A stretch of 64,000 nt of DNA from assembly GCF_014635025.1 (NCBI RefSeq), contig NZ_BMCE01000001.1, forward strand, positions 248,001 through 312,000, read 5' to 3'. Every line of letters starts with the position of its first letter. The first letter of the stretch is position 1. A program made the position numbers and the translations under genes. The notes below the pieces were generated by a model, which saw nothing but the letters and a program-made list of their open reading frames with translations, was not told where the DNA came from and did no database searches. Shown one piece after another: positions 54,292 to 62,539 of the stretch. Source of the DNA: Fictibacillus barbaricus. Its GTDB lineage: Bacteria > Bacillota > Bacilli > Bacillales > Fictibacillaceae.

Positions 54292-54987
54292 CTACTGCTC
54301 CACGATCTCCTTCAGCTTGCTCTGCCATTTGTCGTCATCCAATATGATTTGAAACGAGATTCGGCGGTTCTTTTGGAGAGCTTCAGAAGAGTTTCCTTTT
54401 TCGATCGGCTTATACTCGCTGTAGCCTGTAGCTGCCAAGTATTGAGCATACTCTTTTTTCGCCAGTTTTGGATTCGCTTTTCCGAGATAATCAACGACAG
54501 CAACTGCACGCTGAGTCGAAAGGGACCAGTTGTCATACGGCACTGAATCCGTATGGCCTTCGATCAGGATGATATAGAGGTACTGACTCATGTCTTTTTC
54601 CTCGATGATCGCAGCAAGTGCATCCGCTAACGGATCAAGGACTTGTTTTCCTTTAGCAGAGATCTCTGCACTTCCCGTATCAAAGAGGATGTTTCCTTCC
54701 ACGGAGATCGTGTTGTTCGGACCGCGAATGATCTTGTCTTTTCCAACGTTTTCCTCGAGCTGTTTTTGAATCAGGTCAGAGATATGTTTCTTCACCTCGG
54801 CGACCTGACCGAGTTCCCGCTTGATCTGTGCTTGGTCATACGCGTTATAGATACTCTGTACGTAAGCGAGTATGGCGATAAAAATCATAACAAGCACCAT
54901 CATGGACATCATATCCGTAAAACTCGGCCAGAAGATTTCTTGCGTTTCTTGGCTTTCGTCGTGGTAGTATGATCTGCGCGCCTTCAT
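54292..54987 (-). CDS. OmpA/MotB-like protein, ZorB-like
   Basis: A protein of about 231 residues: N-terminal helix preceded by IFWPSFTDMMSMMVLVMIFI with the ion-channel Asp in the MotB position, then a periplasmic-type linker and an OmpA/MotB peptidoglycan-binding domain (GNILFDTGSAEISAKGKQVL, IEGHTDSVPYDNWSLSTQRA, NRRISFQIIL). It is the partner of the channel gene next to it. The start is ambiguous: ATG at 54987 or GTG at 54996 overlapping the upstream stop. It resembles ZorB of the Zorya anti-phage system more than flagellar MotB because of the partner's long tail. Confidence 0.75.
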   Translation of the reverse strand: MKARRSYYHDESQETQEIFWPSFTDMMSMMVLVMIFIAILAYVQSIYNAYDQAQIKRELGQVAEVKKHISDLIQKQLEENVGKDKIIRGPNNTISVEGNILFDTGSAEISAKGKQVLDPLADALAAIIEEKDMSQYLYIILIEGHTDSVPYDNWSLSTQRAVAVVDYLGKANPKLAKKEYAQYLAATGYSEYKPIEKGNSSEALQKNRRISFQIILDDDKWQSKLKEIVEQ

Positions 54988-54992
54988 ACCGG

Positions 54993-56609
54993 TCACCGTC
55001 TCCTAAAACTCTGATTGGAGATTTCAGGCATCCGTTCGTCCTCGACAAAGTCTTGGCGTGGTACTCGTGAATCGTATACAACCTGATTGGATTGGTTCAT
55101 TGCTGCTTGATAGATGCGCTGCATGAGGTGATACATGTCAGAGAGCGTACGGTTGTTGTCGGTAATGCTTCGTGTTAAACCGTGATGAAGGTTTTCAAGC
55201 GTGCGAGCAAGTTCTCGCAGATCATCATCACGGCTGTTCTGGTTTTGTGAATTGTTCAGGATAGAAGCGAGCTGGCGGCTCTGACTATCCATGATGTTCC
55301 GTACCTGATCCGTAAAATCACGTTTGATGTGTTCAACAGCTGTATAAAATCCTTTCTCGAGCTGACCAACGCTTGAAGCAAAGTCAGCAGCTGCCCGGCC
55401 GTATTCGCCTTGCTTTTCAGCGTATCGATAATGCCATTCGTCCTGCTTTTGAGCGAGTCGGTTTTCAAGTGCATCATGCTGGTTTTGGTAGTGCTGAAGC
55501 TGTTCCTGCATGCCGCGAAGCATCGATTGTGCATGTTCTTCAGAACGGCGCTGCGCTTCCTGGAGCATTTTATCGGAACGCTGGATCAGCTGTTCAAACT
55601 TTTGCTGACCTTGCGTGTGCCGGTCGTTGCTCGTTTTTAATTGTTGTTCGAATGAAGAGATGTTTTTAGCAAGTGCGTTGATACTTGTATCTACTGTTTT
55701 TTGGATCGTGCCAAGTTCTTTAGTCGTTTCATTAAAACGCTGGCCGAACTGATCGAGTTGTGTGGCAGATGCTGCGAAACGTTCTGAGTGCTGCCGCTGC
55801 GATTCAAAAATACCGTTTACGTCTTCCATTGCTTTTTGCAGACCTGCTGTAAAATGAACCATCTGCGACGCAAATTCACCAAGCGTCTTGTCAAACGATG
55901 TTTCTACACGGGACGCCAGTCGATCAAGCAGACGTTCAACCGAGTCTTGTGGCTTATCGTTAATCAGTTCGCTGTTGAAGTGGTGATCCATATACACTTC
56001 ACAATCGGCTAAAAGTTTATTTTGCATGTAAGAAAGGGAGGTGCCTTGTGAGAAAAAGCCTGTCTGGATCAGGTTCAAGAAGAGTGCTGCCACGATTCCG
56101 GCAATACTCGTGAAAAATGCGACACTCATGCCTTCAAACGGTGCCGTTAAGGATGAGATGATCGAGTTTAGGGTAAGGTTCGAGTCAGCCGGCTGTGTGC
56201 CTAAAGTCAGTAGTGTATCTTGCATGGAAAGAAGCGAGAGTGTTAGTCCGATAAAGGTTCCGAGTACACCAAGAATGATGGTGAAGGACGGAAGCTGATT
56301 GAGCAATTTTTGTATGTTGCCAACTGGAACTCGGAAGATGCCTAGCAGAGGTATGCGTTCGTTGTATAAATGCTTTTCGATAAGCGCTTGTGTGTTTAAT
56401 TGTGGCACGCCGGCGAGATGAAATTGTTTGTAGTCAGATGTAACACGCTGAATCCAGTGAGAGTAGGGTTGCTGCTCCTTGTTTGTTTCCAGCTTCTGAA
56501 GCTCTTTACTCCACTTGCGAAAATGGTACGCAGTCTGTGTGTATCCCACAATACCAAAAAACATTAAAAATCCAATGACCCCGACGACGATTACAGTAAT
56601 TTGATCCAT
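54993..56609 (-). CDS. MotA/TolQ/ExbB-type proton channel with long helical tail, ZorA-like
   Basis: About 538 residues. Helices near residues 5-25, then two channel helices (LPSFTIILGVLGTFIGLTLS and MSVAFFTSIAGIVAALFLNL), followed by about 300 residues of predicted cytoplasmic coiled coil rich in Gln, Glu and His (for example LQHYQNQHDALENRLAQKQD). MotA/TolQ with such a tail and an OmpA-type partner is the ZorA/ZorB pattern. An ATG at 56609 (or 56612) follows AAGGGGTGG; a longer frame from 56747 crosses the REP element region and is rejected. It overlaps or abuts the zorB-like gene. Confidence 0.75.
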   Translation of the reverse strand: MDQITVIVVGVIGFLMFFGIVGYTQTAYHFRKWSKELQKLETNKEQQPYSHWIQRVTSDYKQFHLAGVPQLNTQALIEKHLYNERIPLLGIFRVPVGNIQKLLNQLPSFTIILGVLGTFIGLTLSLLSMQDTLLTLGTQPADSNLTLNSIISSLTAPFEGMSVAFFTSIAGIVAALFLNLIQTGFFSQGTSLSYMQNKLLADCEVYMDHHFNSELINDKPQDSVERLLDRLASRVETSFDKTLGEFASQMVHFTAGLQKAMEDVNGIFESQRQHSERFAASATQLDQFGQRFNETTKELGTIQKTVDTSINALAKNISSFEQQLKTSNDRHTQGQQKFEQLIQRSDKMLQEAQRRSEEHAQSMLRGMQEQLQHYQNQHDALENRLAQKQDEWHYRYAEKQGEYGRAAADFASSVGQLEKGFYTAVEHIKRDFTDQVRNIMDSQSRQLASILNNSQNQNSRDDDLRELARTLENLHHGLTRSITDNNRTLSDMYHLMQRIYQAAMNQSNQVVYDSRVPRQDFVEDERMPEISNQSFRRR

Positions 56610-56686
56610 CATGCCACCCCTTAGATGTCTTGTCTTATCCTGATACTGATAAATATGTCCTAACTTCGGGAAATATTTAAGGAAAT

Positions 56687-56712
56687 GGGGTCTGTCCCCA
56701 AACAAATACAAA
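56687..56712 (-). repeat. REP element R4 (GGGGACAGACCCC on the minus strand)
   Basis: GGGGTCTGTCCCC at 56687-56699 on the plus strand, followed by AAACAAATACA, similar to the ATACAAATACA flank of R8. It lies between the ZorA-like gene start and the terminator of the DUF975 gene. Confidence 0.85.
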
Positions 56713-56753
56713 AACCCCGTGATTGTCCACCTCAAATGGACAATCACGGGGTT
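56713..56753 (-). terminator. Terminator of the DUF975 gene, beside REP R4
   Basis: AACCCCGTGATTGTCCA (56713-56729) pairs perfectly with TGGACAATCACGGGGTT (56737-56753) with a seven-base loop. On the minus strand it is followed by TTTTTG. Confidence 0.85.
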
Positions 56754-56812
56754 GAAATCACAAGCTTATTTATTTTTTAAGTTTTTTAAGATTGGTTTTA
56801 TTTAACCACAAA

Positions 56813-57472
56813 CTAGATCTCATTTTGATTTTTTACTAAGTTGTCATAAAAAGCAGCATAGGACGCACTCATGTAAGGGGCAAGCCAAAGGAATCCGATC
56901 CCGAGCGTAAACAAACATAAAATACCCCAGCCGATAAAGCTTAGATGCAGCACAAAGAATCTCCACTTATAGCCATTCATGAGCTTTCGGCTTTTTGTAA
57001 TGGCAGCATTAATTCCGATTCCCGGGTTGTCTTTTAATACAAAATACGTCTGTGAATACGAGAACGCTTTTATGATTCCAGGAACTAAAAGAAGAAGTGC
57101 CCACAAGAACATATACACCATCATAACTAAATACGTTCCAAGTATCTTTACGTACGTACTAATCTCAGAAAAGGCTTGAAGCAGACCAGAGAATTTAATC
57201 CTCTCGCCATTACGTATCACGGATAAAAACGTCCACAAGTACCCGATGTATAAGGGCAGTAAAACAAGCGTGATAACAAATGTACTTGCCGCAGGTCCAT
57301 TAACATTATCTTGCTGGTTTATCCATGCTTCAAATCCTCCGCTTAAGTTTATTTCTATGATCAAGGGAATCAAGTAATAGATTGCTGCAAACAGTAACGT
57401 AAATAATGCTGCTATTCCCCACTGACCTTTTAATTGTTGTCGGGCCAACCGTTTTATCTCTTTATTTTTCAT
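56813..57472 (-). CDS. DUF975 family membrane protein
   Basis: A 219-residue protein with an N-terminal amphipathic part (EIKRLARQQLKGQWGIAALF) and five or six helices; NPGIGINAAITKSRKLMNGY and FLWLAPYMSASYAAFYDNLV are typical of DUF975 proteins. They are widespread in Firmicutes and of unknown role. The ribosome site GAAAGGTG precedes the ATG at 57472. Confidence 0.88.
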   Translation of the reverse strand: MKNKEIKRLARQQLKGQWGIAALFTLLFAAIYYLIPLIIEINLSGGFEAWINQQDNVNGPAASTFVITLVLLPLYIGYLWTFLSVIRNGERIKFSGLLQAFSEISTYVKILGTYLVMMVYMFLWALLLLVPGIIKAFSYSQTYFVLKDNPGIGINAAITKSRKLMNGYKWRFFVLHLSFIGWGILCLFTLGIGFLWLAPYMSASYAAFYDNLVKNQNEI

Positions 57473-57618
57473 CGTTTTTCACCTTTCGTTATCGATTCTC
57501 TTTTATACTACTATATGATGTACGTCTTTACTTGAAAATCAGAACAACTTTTTTGGTTTACGTTGCAGATTAATAGTAAAACAGAGGAAATAGATAATGA
57601 CGGAAAGGGTTAGATGTG

Positions 57619-58029
57619 ATGAATGGTAAAACGGAGGATCCTGTTCTTCTATTTGATGGCGTTTGTAACCTTTGTGATGGAAGTGTGAAATTTATTTTAA
57701 GAAATGAAAAGAATAGTGACCTAAAGTTTGCAGCTATTCAGTCAGAAGCTGGGCAGAAGTTACTCTCTCAAAAAAGCATCGACCCCGAGCAGATCGATTC
57801 TGTCATTTTAATAAAGGGCGGTAAGGTCTATACAGAATCCGACGCCGTACTAAACGTTACAAAATTTTTAAGGTTTCCTTATAGCCTTTGTAACATTTTA
57901 AGGATCGTTCCTAAGCCAGTCCGGAACTTTTTTTATAAAAAAGTAGCTAGCAATCGCTATCGGTGGTTTGGAAAAAGAGATAGCTGTATGATGCCGACAC
58001 CTAACCTTAAAAATAGATTCTTAAAATAG
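57619..58029 (+). CDS. DCC family thiol-disulfide oxidoreductase-like protein (DUF393)
   Basis: A 136-residue protein with the family motif LLFDGVCNLCDGSVKFILRN (DxxCxxC near the N-terminus), fitting the DCC family with a thioredoxin-like fold, and the later YTESDAVLNVTKFL. Its physiological partner is unknown. Start at ATG 57619; a GTG three bases earlier is also possible. Confidence 0.88.
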   Translation: MNGKTEDPVLLFDGVCNLCDGSVKFILRNEKNSDLKFAAIQSEAGQKLLSQKSIDPEQIDSVILIKGGKVYTESDAVLNVTKFLRFPYSLCNILRIVPKPVRNFFYKKVASNRYRWFGKRDSCMMPTPNLKNRFLK

Positions 58030-58108
58030 CTTTTAAGCCCCAAATTTCATAAGACAACCTTGCTTCCTAATAGGATAAAACAAAAGGAAAAAAAAGGGGA
58101 TTTTTACT

Positions 58109-59056
58109 ATGGGACAAAAGGTTTTGTTCTTTGGAGATGTAGGAATTGATGACACAATTGCGCTGACATATGGTTATTTAAGCGGTGAAATAGATATTGT
58201 CGGTGTTGTTGCAGACTACGGTAATGTATCCAGAGCACAGACTGTTGCAAATGTTCACTATCTTGGTAAAACTTTTAACTTTCCTGATGAAGTAAAGATT
58301 ATTGGGGGAGCAGAAGTACCTATGACAGGCGAGCAGCCTACTTTTTATCCTGAGGTTCATGGCGTATACGGATTAGGTCCGATAGAGCCAGGCAATTATG
58401 AGGGAGTTATTGAAAACTTTTTTGAAATAGTAAGTCTGATCGAACAATATGAGAATGAAATTATAATCGTGAATGTCGGCAGACTAACTTCTTTGGCAAC
58501 AATGTTTATTCTGTTTCAATCACTTATGAAAAAAGTAAAAGCTTTCTATGTTATGGGTGGAGCCTTTTGGGTGCCAGGAAACGTGACGGCTGTATCGGAA
58601 GCAAACTTCCATGCTGATCCCATTGCAGTCAGAGTTGTATTGACATATGCCGAAAACCTAACGATCATTCCGTTGAACGTAACTGATAGAGCAATCGTTA
58701 CGCCGGAAATGGTTAATTACATAGATCACAAAGGGAAAGCCCCTGTTATTAAACCACTTCTCGACTATTATTATGATTTCTATAAAAAAAGAAATCCTAA
58801 AATACTAGGAAGTCCGGTCCATGATGCTCTTACGTTGATGGCAGGTATACGGGAAGACATGTTTTCATTTAAAACATTGCCCATACATATTGTCCTTCGA
58901 GATGAAAATATTGCGAGAGGACAGAGTATTGCTGATGTGAGGCCGTACATTCAGTTTAATGATCAAGAAAAGAAGCATCGGATTGCGTTTGATTTTAACT
59001 ATACCTGGTTTTTCAACGACTTTATGAGTGTAATGACAGGTGAGAAGTTTGAATGA
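58109..59056 (+). CDS. Nucleoside hydrolase family protein
   Basis: A 315-residue member of the inosine/uridine-preferring nucleoside hydrolase family, which cleaves the N-glycosidic bond of ribonucleosides. The N-terminal Asp cluster reads FFGDVGIDDTIAL instead of the canonical DxDPGxDDA: the first Asp is replaced, while the catalytic-base Asp and the two Ca-binding Asp residues remain. LGSPVHDALTL matches the C-terminal Ca-ligand Asp motif (HDAxA). Substrate not certain. Ribosome site AAAAGGGG. Confidence 0.85.
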   Translation: MGQKVLFFGDVGIDDTIALTYGYLSGEIDIVGVVADYGNVSRAQTVANVHYLGKTFNFPDEVKIIGGAEVPMTGEQPTFYPEVHGVYGLGPIEPGNYEGVIENFFEIVSLIEQYENEIIIVNVGRLTSLATMFILFQSLMKKVKAFYVMGGAFWVPGNVTAVSEANFHADPIAVRVVLTYAENLTIIPLNVTDRAIVTPEMVNYIDHKGKAPVIKPLLDYYYDFYKKRNPKILGSPVHDALTLMAGIREDMFSFKTLPIHIVLRDENIARGQSIADVRPYIQFNDQEKKHRIAFDFNYTWFFNDFMSVMTGEKFE

Positions 59057-59083
59057 GGAAGAAAAGAGAAGTACAAAATAAAA

Positions 59084-59120
59084 AACCGGTAATCCCTATA
59101 ATAGTAGGAACTCCCGGTTA
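59084..59120. terminator. Possible terminator after the nucleoside hydrolase gene
   Basis: AACCGG (59084-59089) pairs with CCGGTT (59114-59119) with further imperfect pairing inside. Confidence 0.5.
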
Positions 59121-59152
59121 TCTTGTTATCTCTAGTCAATATTTTTTTGTAT

Positions 59153-59323
59153 TTAAGCGCAATCTCTAATTTGGTCTAGTTTATTTAATTTTTCGTCTAG
59201 TATCTGGCTTAATTGAACAAGAAGCGGATCTGCAAGACTATTAACCTTTTTACTTACCTCATACATGGTCGTGCGAATGGCGTCTATCTCTGTAGTTAAG
59301 ACAAGAGCATTGCTTCGGCTCAT
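59153..59323 (-). CDS. Spo0E family aspartyl-phosphate phosphatase-like protein
   Basis: A 56-residue protein. The family motif SQxLD is seen in LVQLSQILDEKLNKLDQI. Spo0E proteins remove phosphate from Spo0A and delay sporulation. The canonical end LDxLIxxY is degenerate here (LDEKLNKL), so the target may differ. The ATG at 59323 follows GAGGGGGAATGG; the longer frame to 59353 has no ribosome site. Confidence 0.78.
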   Translation of the reverse strand: MSRSNALVLTTEIDAIRTTMYEVSKKVNSLADPLLVQLSQILDEKLNKLDQIRDCA

Positions 59324-59435
59324 GGTCCATTCCCCCTCTAATATAATAACCACTTCTGAACCAATAATTTCGGTAAATCTTGTAAATATTATATACTATA
59401 TTTTGTGTCAAGTCTATTAATTTTTTACACATATA

Positions 59436-59504
59436 GGGGGACAGACCCCATACAATTACATATTAGCCAGTTTTGTCTTTTTAGAGAAGACAAAACCGGC
59501 TTTT
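59436..59504 (+). repeat. REP element R5 with its hairpin (upstream of the chemoreceptor gene)
   Basis: GGGGACAGACCCC at 59437-59449, ATACAATTACAT flank, then the hairpin GCCAGTTTTGTC/GACAAAACCGGC and T run at 59466-59507. The 69 bases differ at only three positions from 61550-61618, so the REP core and hairpin were copied together. The hairpin stands here without an obvious gene to terminate (the neighbours diverge). Confidence 0.9.
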
Positions 59505-59509
59505 TTTAG

Positions 59510-59536
59510 TAAAACTTTGTTGAATCCTGTCGATAT
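59510..59536 (+). promoter_or_regulatory. SigD promoter of the chemoreceptor gene
   Basis: TAAA (59510-59513), exactly 15 bases, GTCGATAT (59529-59536), one mismatch from the SigD consensus TAAA-N15-GCCGATAT. It lies 40 bases before the start codon. Confidence 0.8.
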
Positions 59537-59576
59537 ACTTTTTGCTGCCTAGAAAAAAGTACATCTGGAGGAAAAA

Positions 59577-61550
59577 ATGATAAAGAAAAGTCTGCAGAGG
59601 CAAATTCTTGTGCCTTTTATATTACTTATTATAATGACAGGTTTAATCATCAGCGGAGTCAGCTACATGTTTAGTATGAAGACAACCGTTGATAATTCAT
59701 CGGAAGATACATCTGCCCGAATGCATGATCTGAATGAGTCATTAAACCGCTTTTTAGAAGATAACGCTGATTTTGTTTCAGCTTATGCAGATTCTGCGAC
59801 GATAAAACTTCACGAGAAAGGTGATAGCCCGGAGTATATCATTTCAAGATTCGAAGATTATCATCTAGCAAATGAAGCGATCATGAACAGTTATTTTGTT
59901 TCCGAAGCAAAGGAAGTCATCATGTATCCAATACCTTCCGCATCAGTTGAAGATTTGACTTTAACCACTTGGTATAAACAAGCTGCTGATAATCCTAAGC
60001 AAGTCTATTGGACGGACCCTTTTATTGACAAAGCAACGGACAGGCCGGTTGTAAAAGCGATGAGAGCTGTTGAATACAGCGGTAAAGTGGTAGGGGTAGC
60101 CGCTATAGATATTGCGGTTAATGATATTCTTACACTTATGCAAAATGTGGAGATCGGGGAAACAGGCTATGCGCTCCTTCTTGATAACTCAGGAAACTAC
60201 ATGGTCCATCCTGACGAGAAAAAACTAGGTAAGAGCGCAACGAAGGAATCTTTTTATAAAAAGATAAAGAATAAACAAGGAGTAATAACAACGCACATAA
60301 ATGATGAAGAGCGAGTGATAAGCTACACGAGAAACGAAACGACCGGGTGGAAACTTGCTGGAACTGTAGCTGTTAGTGAGTTTGAACAAAAGGCTTCGGT
60401 GATTCTTGTGCCAATCGGTATCGCATTGCTTATCACTCTCATAGTGGCTGCGGTAATTTCCTTATTTGTATCAAGAAGTGTTACTGTACCGGTTAACCAG
60501 CTGAAAGAAGCTATGCGTGAGATGAAAGAAGGGAACTTACAAGCAAGTGTATCCATTCAGAGGAAAGATGAGATCGGTGAACTCGCTATAAGTTTTGATG
60601 AAATGACAGGACAGATGCGCATGTTAATCGGAGAGATGGCTCAGATTACAGATCATGTGACAGATGCATCTCAAACGGTAGTGGCAAGTGCAGAAGAAAA
60701 TTCTGCTTCAGCTAACGAAGTTTCAACAACAATGCAGCAAATTGCTGCTGGTTCATCTCATCAAGCTGAAATGATGGAGGGTAACGCCAAAGCAGCTAAC
60801 GTTCTTGCAGATCGTATCAGCCAAGTACAAGCGCATGGAGAAGCCATTCAAAAGGCAACGCACCAAATGGATGAAGAGTCGGTTAGAGGTGTTGAAAAAG
60901 TAAGTGGTCTAAAAGAAAAGTCGTTAATGACGACCGAAATGACAAAAGAGATGATTACCTCTATTAAAAAATTGGATGAAACTTCAGGCAATGTCCAAAA
61001 GATTGTTCATACGATTAGTGCTATTGCAAACCAGACAAATTTACTAGCATTAAACGCGGCGATTGAAGCTGCAAGGGCAGGAGAGTCTGGAAGAGGGTTT
61101 GCCGTTGTTGCAGATGAGGTGCGAAAGTTAGCAGAACAAACCGAGAATTCACTAAAAGAAATTAGCGGGCTGATTACAGATATGCAGAATGTAACTCAAT
61201 CGACTGTTGGGCAAGTTCAAGAGGCAGCGGCCCTTATCCTATCCCAAAGCGAGGCGGTTGAAGAGACAGAACAAACCTTTACAGCTATATCTAGAGTCGT
61301 TCGTACCAACTCAGATAAATTAAGAGATGTGATTCAATCGGTTGAAGACATGGCAAAGCAAAAAGACGTATTGCTTGAAAATGCTTCACATATTTTAGCG
61401 ATTACGCAAGAAACAGCAGCTGGGACTGAGGAGGTTTCAGCATCCGCAGAGCAGCAGTCAGCTTCTATGGAACAGCTAAATCATCTAGCAGAACAGCTCG
61501 AACAATATGCAGATCAAATGCGCACCCACGTGCAGCGGTTTACATTCTAG
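59577..61550 (+). CDS. Methyl-accepting chemotaxis protein
   Basis: A 657-residue chemoreceptor. N-terminal helix (about 10-32), an extracytoplasmic dCache-type sensor (about 33-275, with [20 protein letters not shown]), a second helix (about 279-301), HAMP ([20 protein letters not shown]), then the signalling coiled coil with the hairpin tip [20 protein letters not shown]. The ligand is not predictable from sequence. A near-consensus SigD promoter lies upstream, and the gene is enclosed by two nearly identical 69-base REP-hairpin repeats; the G of its TAG stop is the first base of the downstream one. Confidence 0.95.
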   Translation: MIKKSLQRQILVPFILLIIMTGLIISGVSYMFSMKTTVDNSSEDTSARMHDLNESLNRFLEDNADFVSAYADSATIKLHEKGDSPEYIISRFEDYHLANEAIMNSYFVSEAKEVIMYPIPSASVEDLTLTTWYKQAADNPKQVYWTDPFIDKATDRPVVKAMRAVEYSGKVVGVAAIDIAVNDILTLMQNVEIGETGYALLLDNSGNYMVHPDEKKLGKSATKESFYKKIKNKQGVITTHINDEERVISYTRNETTGWKLAGTVAVSEFEQKASVILVPIGIALLITLIVAAVISLFVSRSVTVPVNQLKEAMREMKEGNLQASVSIQRKDEIGELAISFDEMTGQMRMLIGEMAQITDHVTDASQTVVASAEENSASANEVSTTMQQIAAGSSHQAEMMEGNAKAANVLADRISQVQAHGEAIQKATHQMDEESVRGVEKVSGLKEKSLMTTEMTKEMITSIKKLDETSGNVQKIVHTISAIANQTNLLALNAAIEAARAGESGRGFAVVADEVRKLAEQTENSLKEISGLITDMQNVTQSTVGQVQEAAALILSQSEAVEETEQTFTAISRVVRTNSDKLRDVIQSVEDMAKQKDVLLENASHILAITQETAAGTEEVSASAEQQSASMEQLNHLAEQLEQYADQMRTHVQRFTF

Positions 61551-61618
61551 GGGGACAGACCCCATACAATTACATCTTAGCCGGTTTTGTCTTTTTAGAG
61601 AGGACAAAACCGGCTTTT
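61550..61618 (+). repeat. REP element R6 with its hairpin (terminator of the chemoreceptor gene)
   Basis: GGGGACAGACCCC at 61551-61563, ATACAATTACAT, and hairpin GCCGGTTTTGTC (61580-61591) with GACAAAACCGGC (61603-61614) then TTTT. It begins at the last base of the stop codon and also lies downstream of the minus-strand transposase gene. Confidence 0.9.
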
Positions 61619-61657
61619 GTTTGAATAACTGGGTTCAAAAACGTAAAAGCATTTCAC

Positions 61658-62218
61658 TTAGAGTTCAACTACTGGTGATGTTTTACTTTCTACGTAATCC
61701 CGATACTGCGGTTTTGAATTTTGAAATAATCCAAGAATGGTTGAAGTTTCTACGAAGGGGCATACCGATTGAGTAACATAATACCGGTAGCTGCTCCAAG
61801 GATATTCGAGAGGGAACATAACGAGATCAGCAGCTACAGGGTTCATGTGAATATATCTGCTTGTGTCCAGCAGATAAGAACGATCTTCAATCAATTCCGC
61901 TCCATAGCGGCCTTGGAAGACATGACCTGTTAGCTCGTATTTCTTGTTGAAGTACATGGCATATGTTTCATTTAGTTCTTTCATGAAATCTCCGGGTGGG
62001 AACTTGCTGCACAGGATTTGAAGATGTGTGTGGTTTGTCATGAGGCAATAAGAGAAGAGCTCGACTTCGTACTTTCTAACACAGTGGCTTAAAATTTTTA
62101 AATATCGGTGGAAATCCAGATGGGAATAAAAGAGAGGTTCTTTTCGGTTTCCGCGAGTGGTTACGTGGTAAACCGCATCAGGGTACCAAATGCGACGTGT
62201 TCTAGGAATCATTTTCAC
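61658..62218 (-). CDS. REP-associated tyrosine transposase (RAYT, Y1_Tnp/IS200-like)
   Basis: A 186-residue single-strand DNA transposase. It has the N-terminus RIWYPDAVYHVTTRGNRKEP, the HUH-type metal motif in YCLMTNHTHLQIL (His-Thr-His), GHVFQGRYGAELIEDRSYLL, and the catalytic Tyr in TSRYIHMNPVAADLV, which is the RAYT pattern. Unlike an insertion sequence it is a single gene without obvious IS ends; instead GGGGACAGACCCC-type REPs lie 95 bases beyond its stop and 53 bases before its start. It is likely to act on those REPs. The ribosome site AAAGGAGGTG precedes the ATG at 62218. Confidence 0.9.
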   Translation of the reverse strand: MKMIPRTRRIWYPDAVYHVTTRGNRKEPLFYSHLDFHRYLKILSHCVRKYEVELFSYCLMTNHTHLQILCSKFPPGDFMKELNETYAMYFNKKYELTGHVFQGRYGAELIEDRSYLLDTSRYIHMNPVAADLVMFPLEYPWSSYRYYVTQSVCPFVETSTILGLFQNSKPQYRDYVESKTSPVVEL

Positions 62219-62270
62219 CTCCTTTCAGCTATACCATTATTTTACTGCTTGGTTGACAGTTTGGGAAATT

Positions 62271-62290
62271 GGGACTGACCCCAAACAATT
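62271..62290 (+). repeat. REP element R7 (GGGACTGACCCC) upstream of the transposase gene
   Basis: GGGACTGACCCC at 62271-62282 followed by AAACAATT, a shortened or diverged copy of the REP core. The remaining part of the gap to 62539 shows no gene; a CATAAAATA at 62499 resembles a SigK -10 but has no suitable -35. Confidence 0.7.
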
Positions 62291-62539
62291 TATTTCCCTC
62301 ATTGTTTTTGAGTAAAACCTCTATAGCGTGTTAGAATGCAAACGGTTTAAATCCTTTCTTTTAGGTAAGTACGCTAAAATTGCTTTATCCTAGTTGACCG
62401 TTTTTGTCAAAAACTGAAAGATATTGATCCTTCTTATCAAATTTCCCCGGAAATTTTTTAATGAAATACAGAAATCATGTATATTTGACTTCAATTTACA
62501 TAAAATAACCCGGTAATTTTAATTCTTGGAGGTTATATC

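Noticed and set aside
54292-56609. A complete Zorya defence system
   Set aside because: Only ZorA- and ZorB-like genes are present; no helicase or nuclease partner lies next to them.
61550-62290. The transposase region as a classic insertion sequence with terminal inverted repeats
   Set aside because: The flanking REP motifs are in the same orientation, differ in length and occur at many other loci without the gene; this is the REP/RAYT layout.
62499-62507. A SigK promoter for the CotF-like gene
   Set aside because: CATAAAATA fits the -10 but no AC element lies at the required distance upstream.
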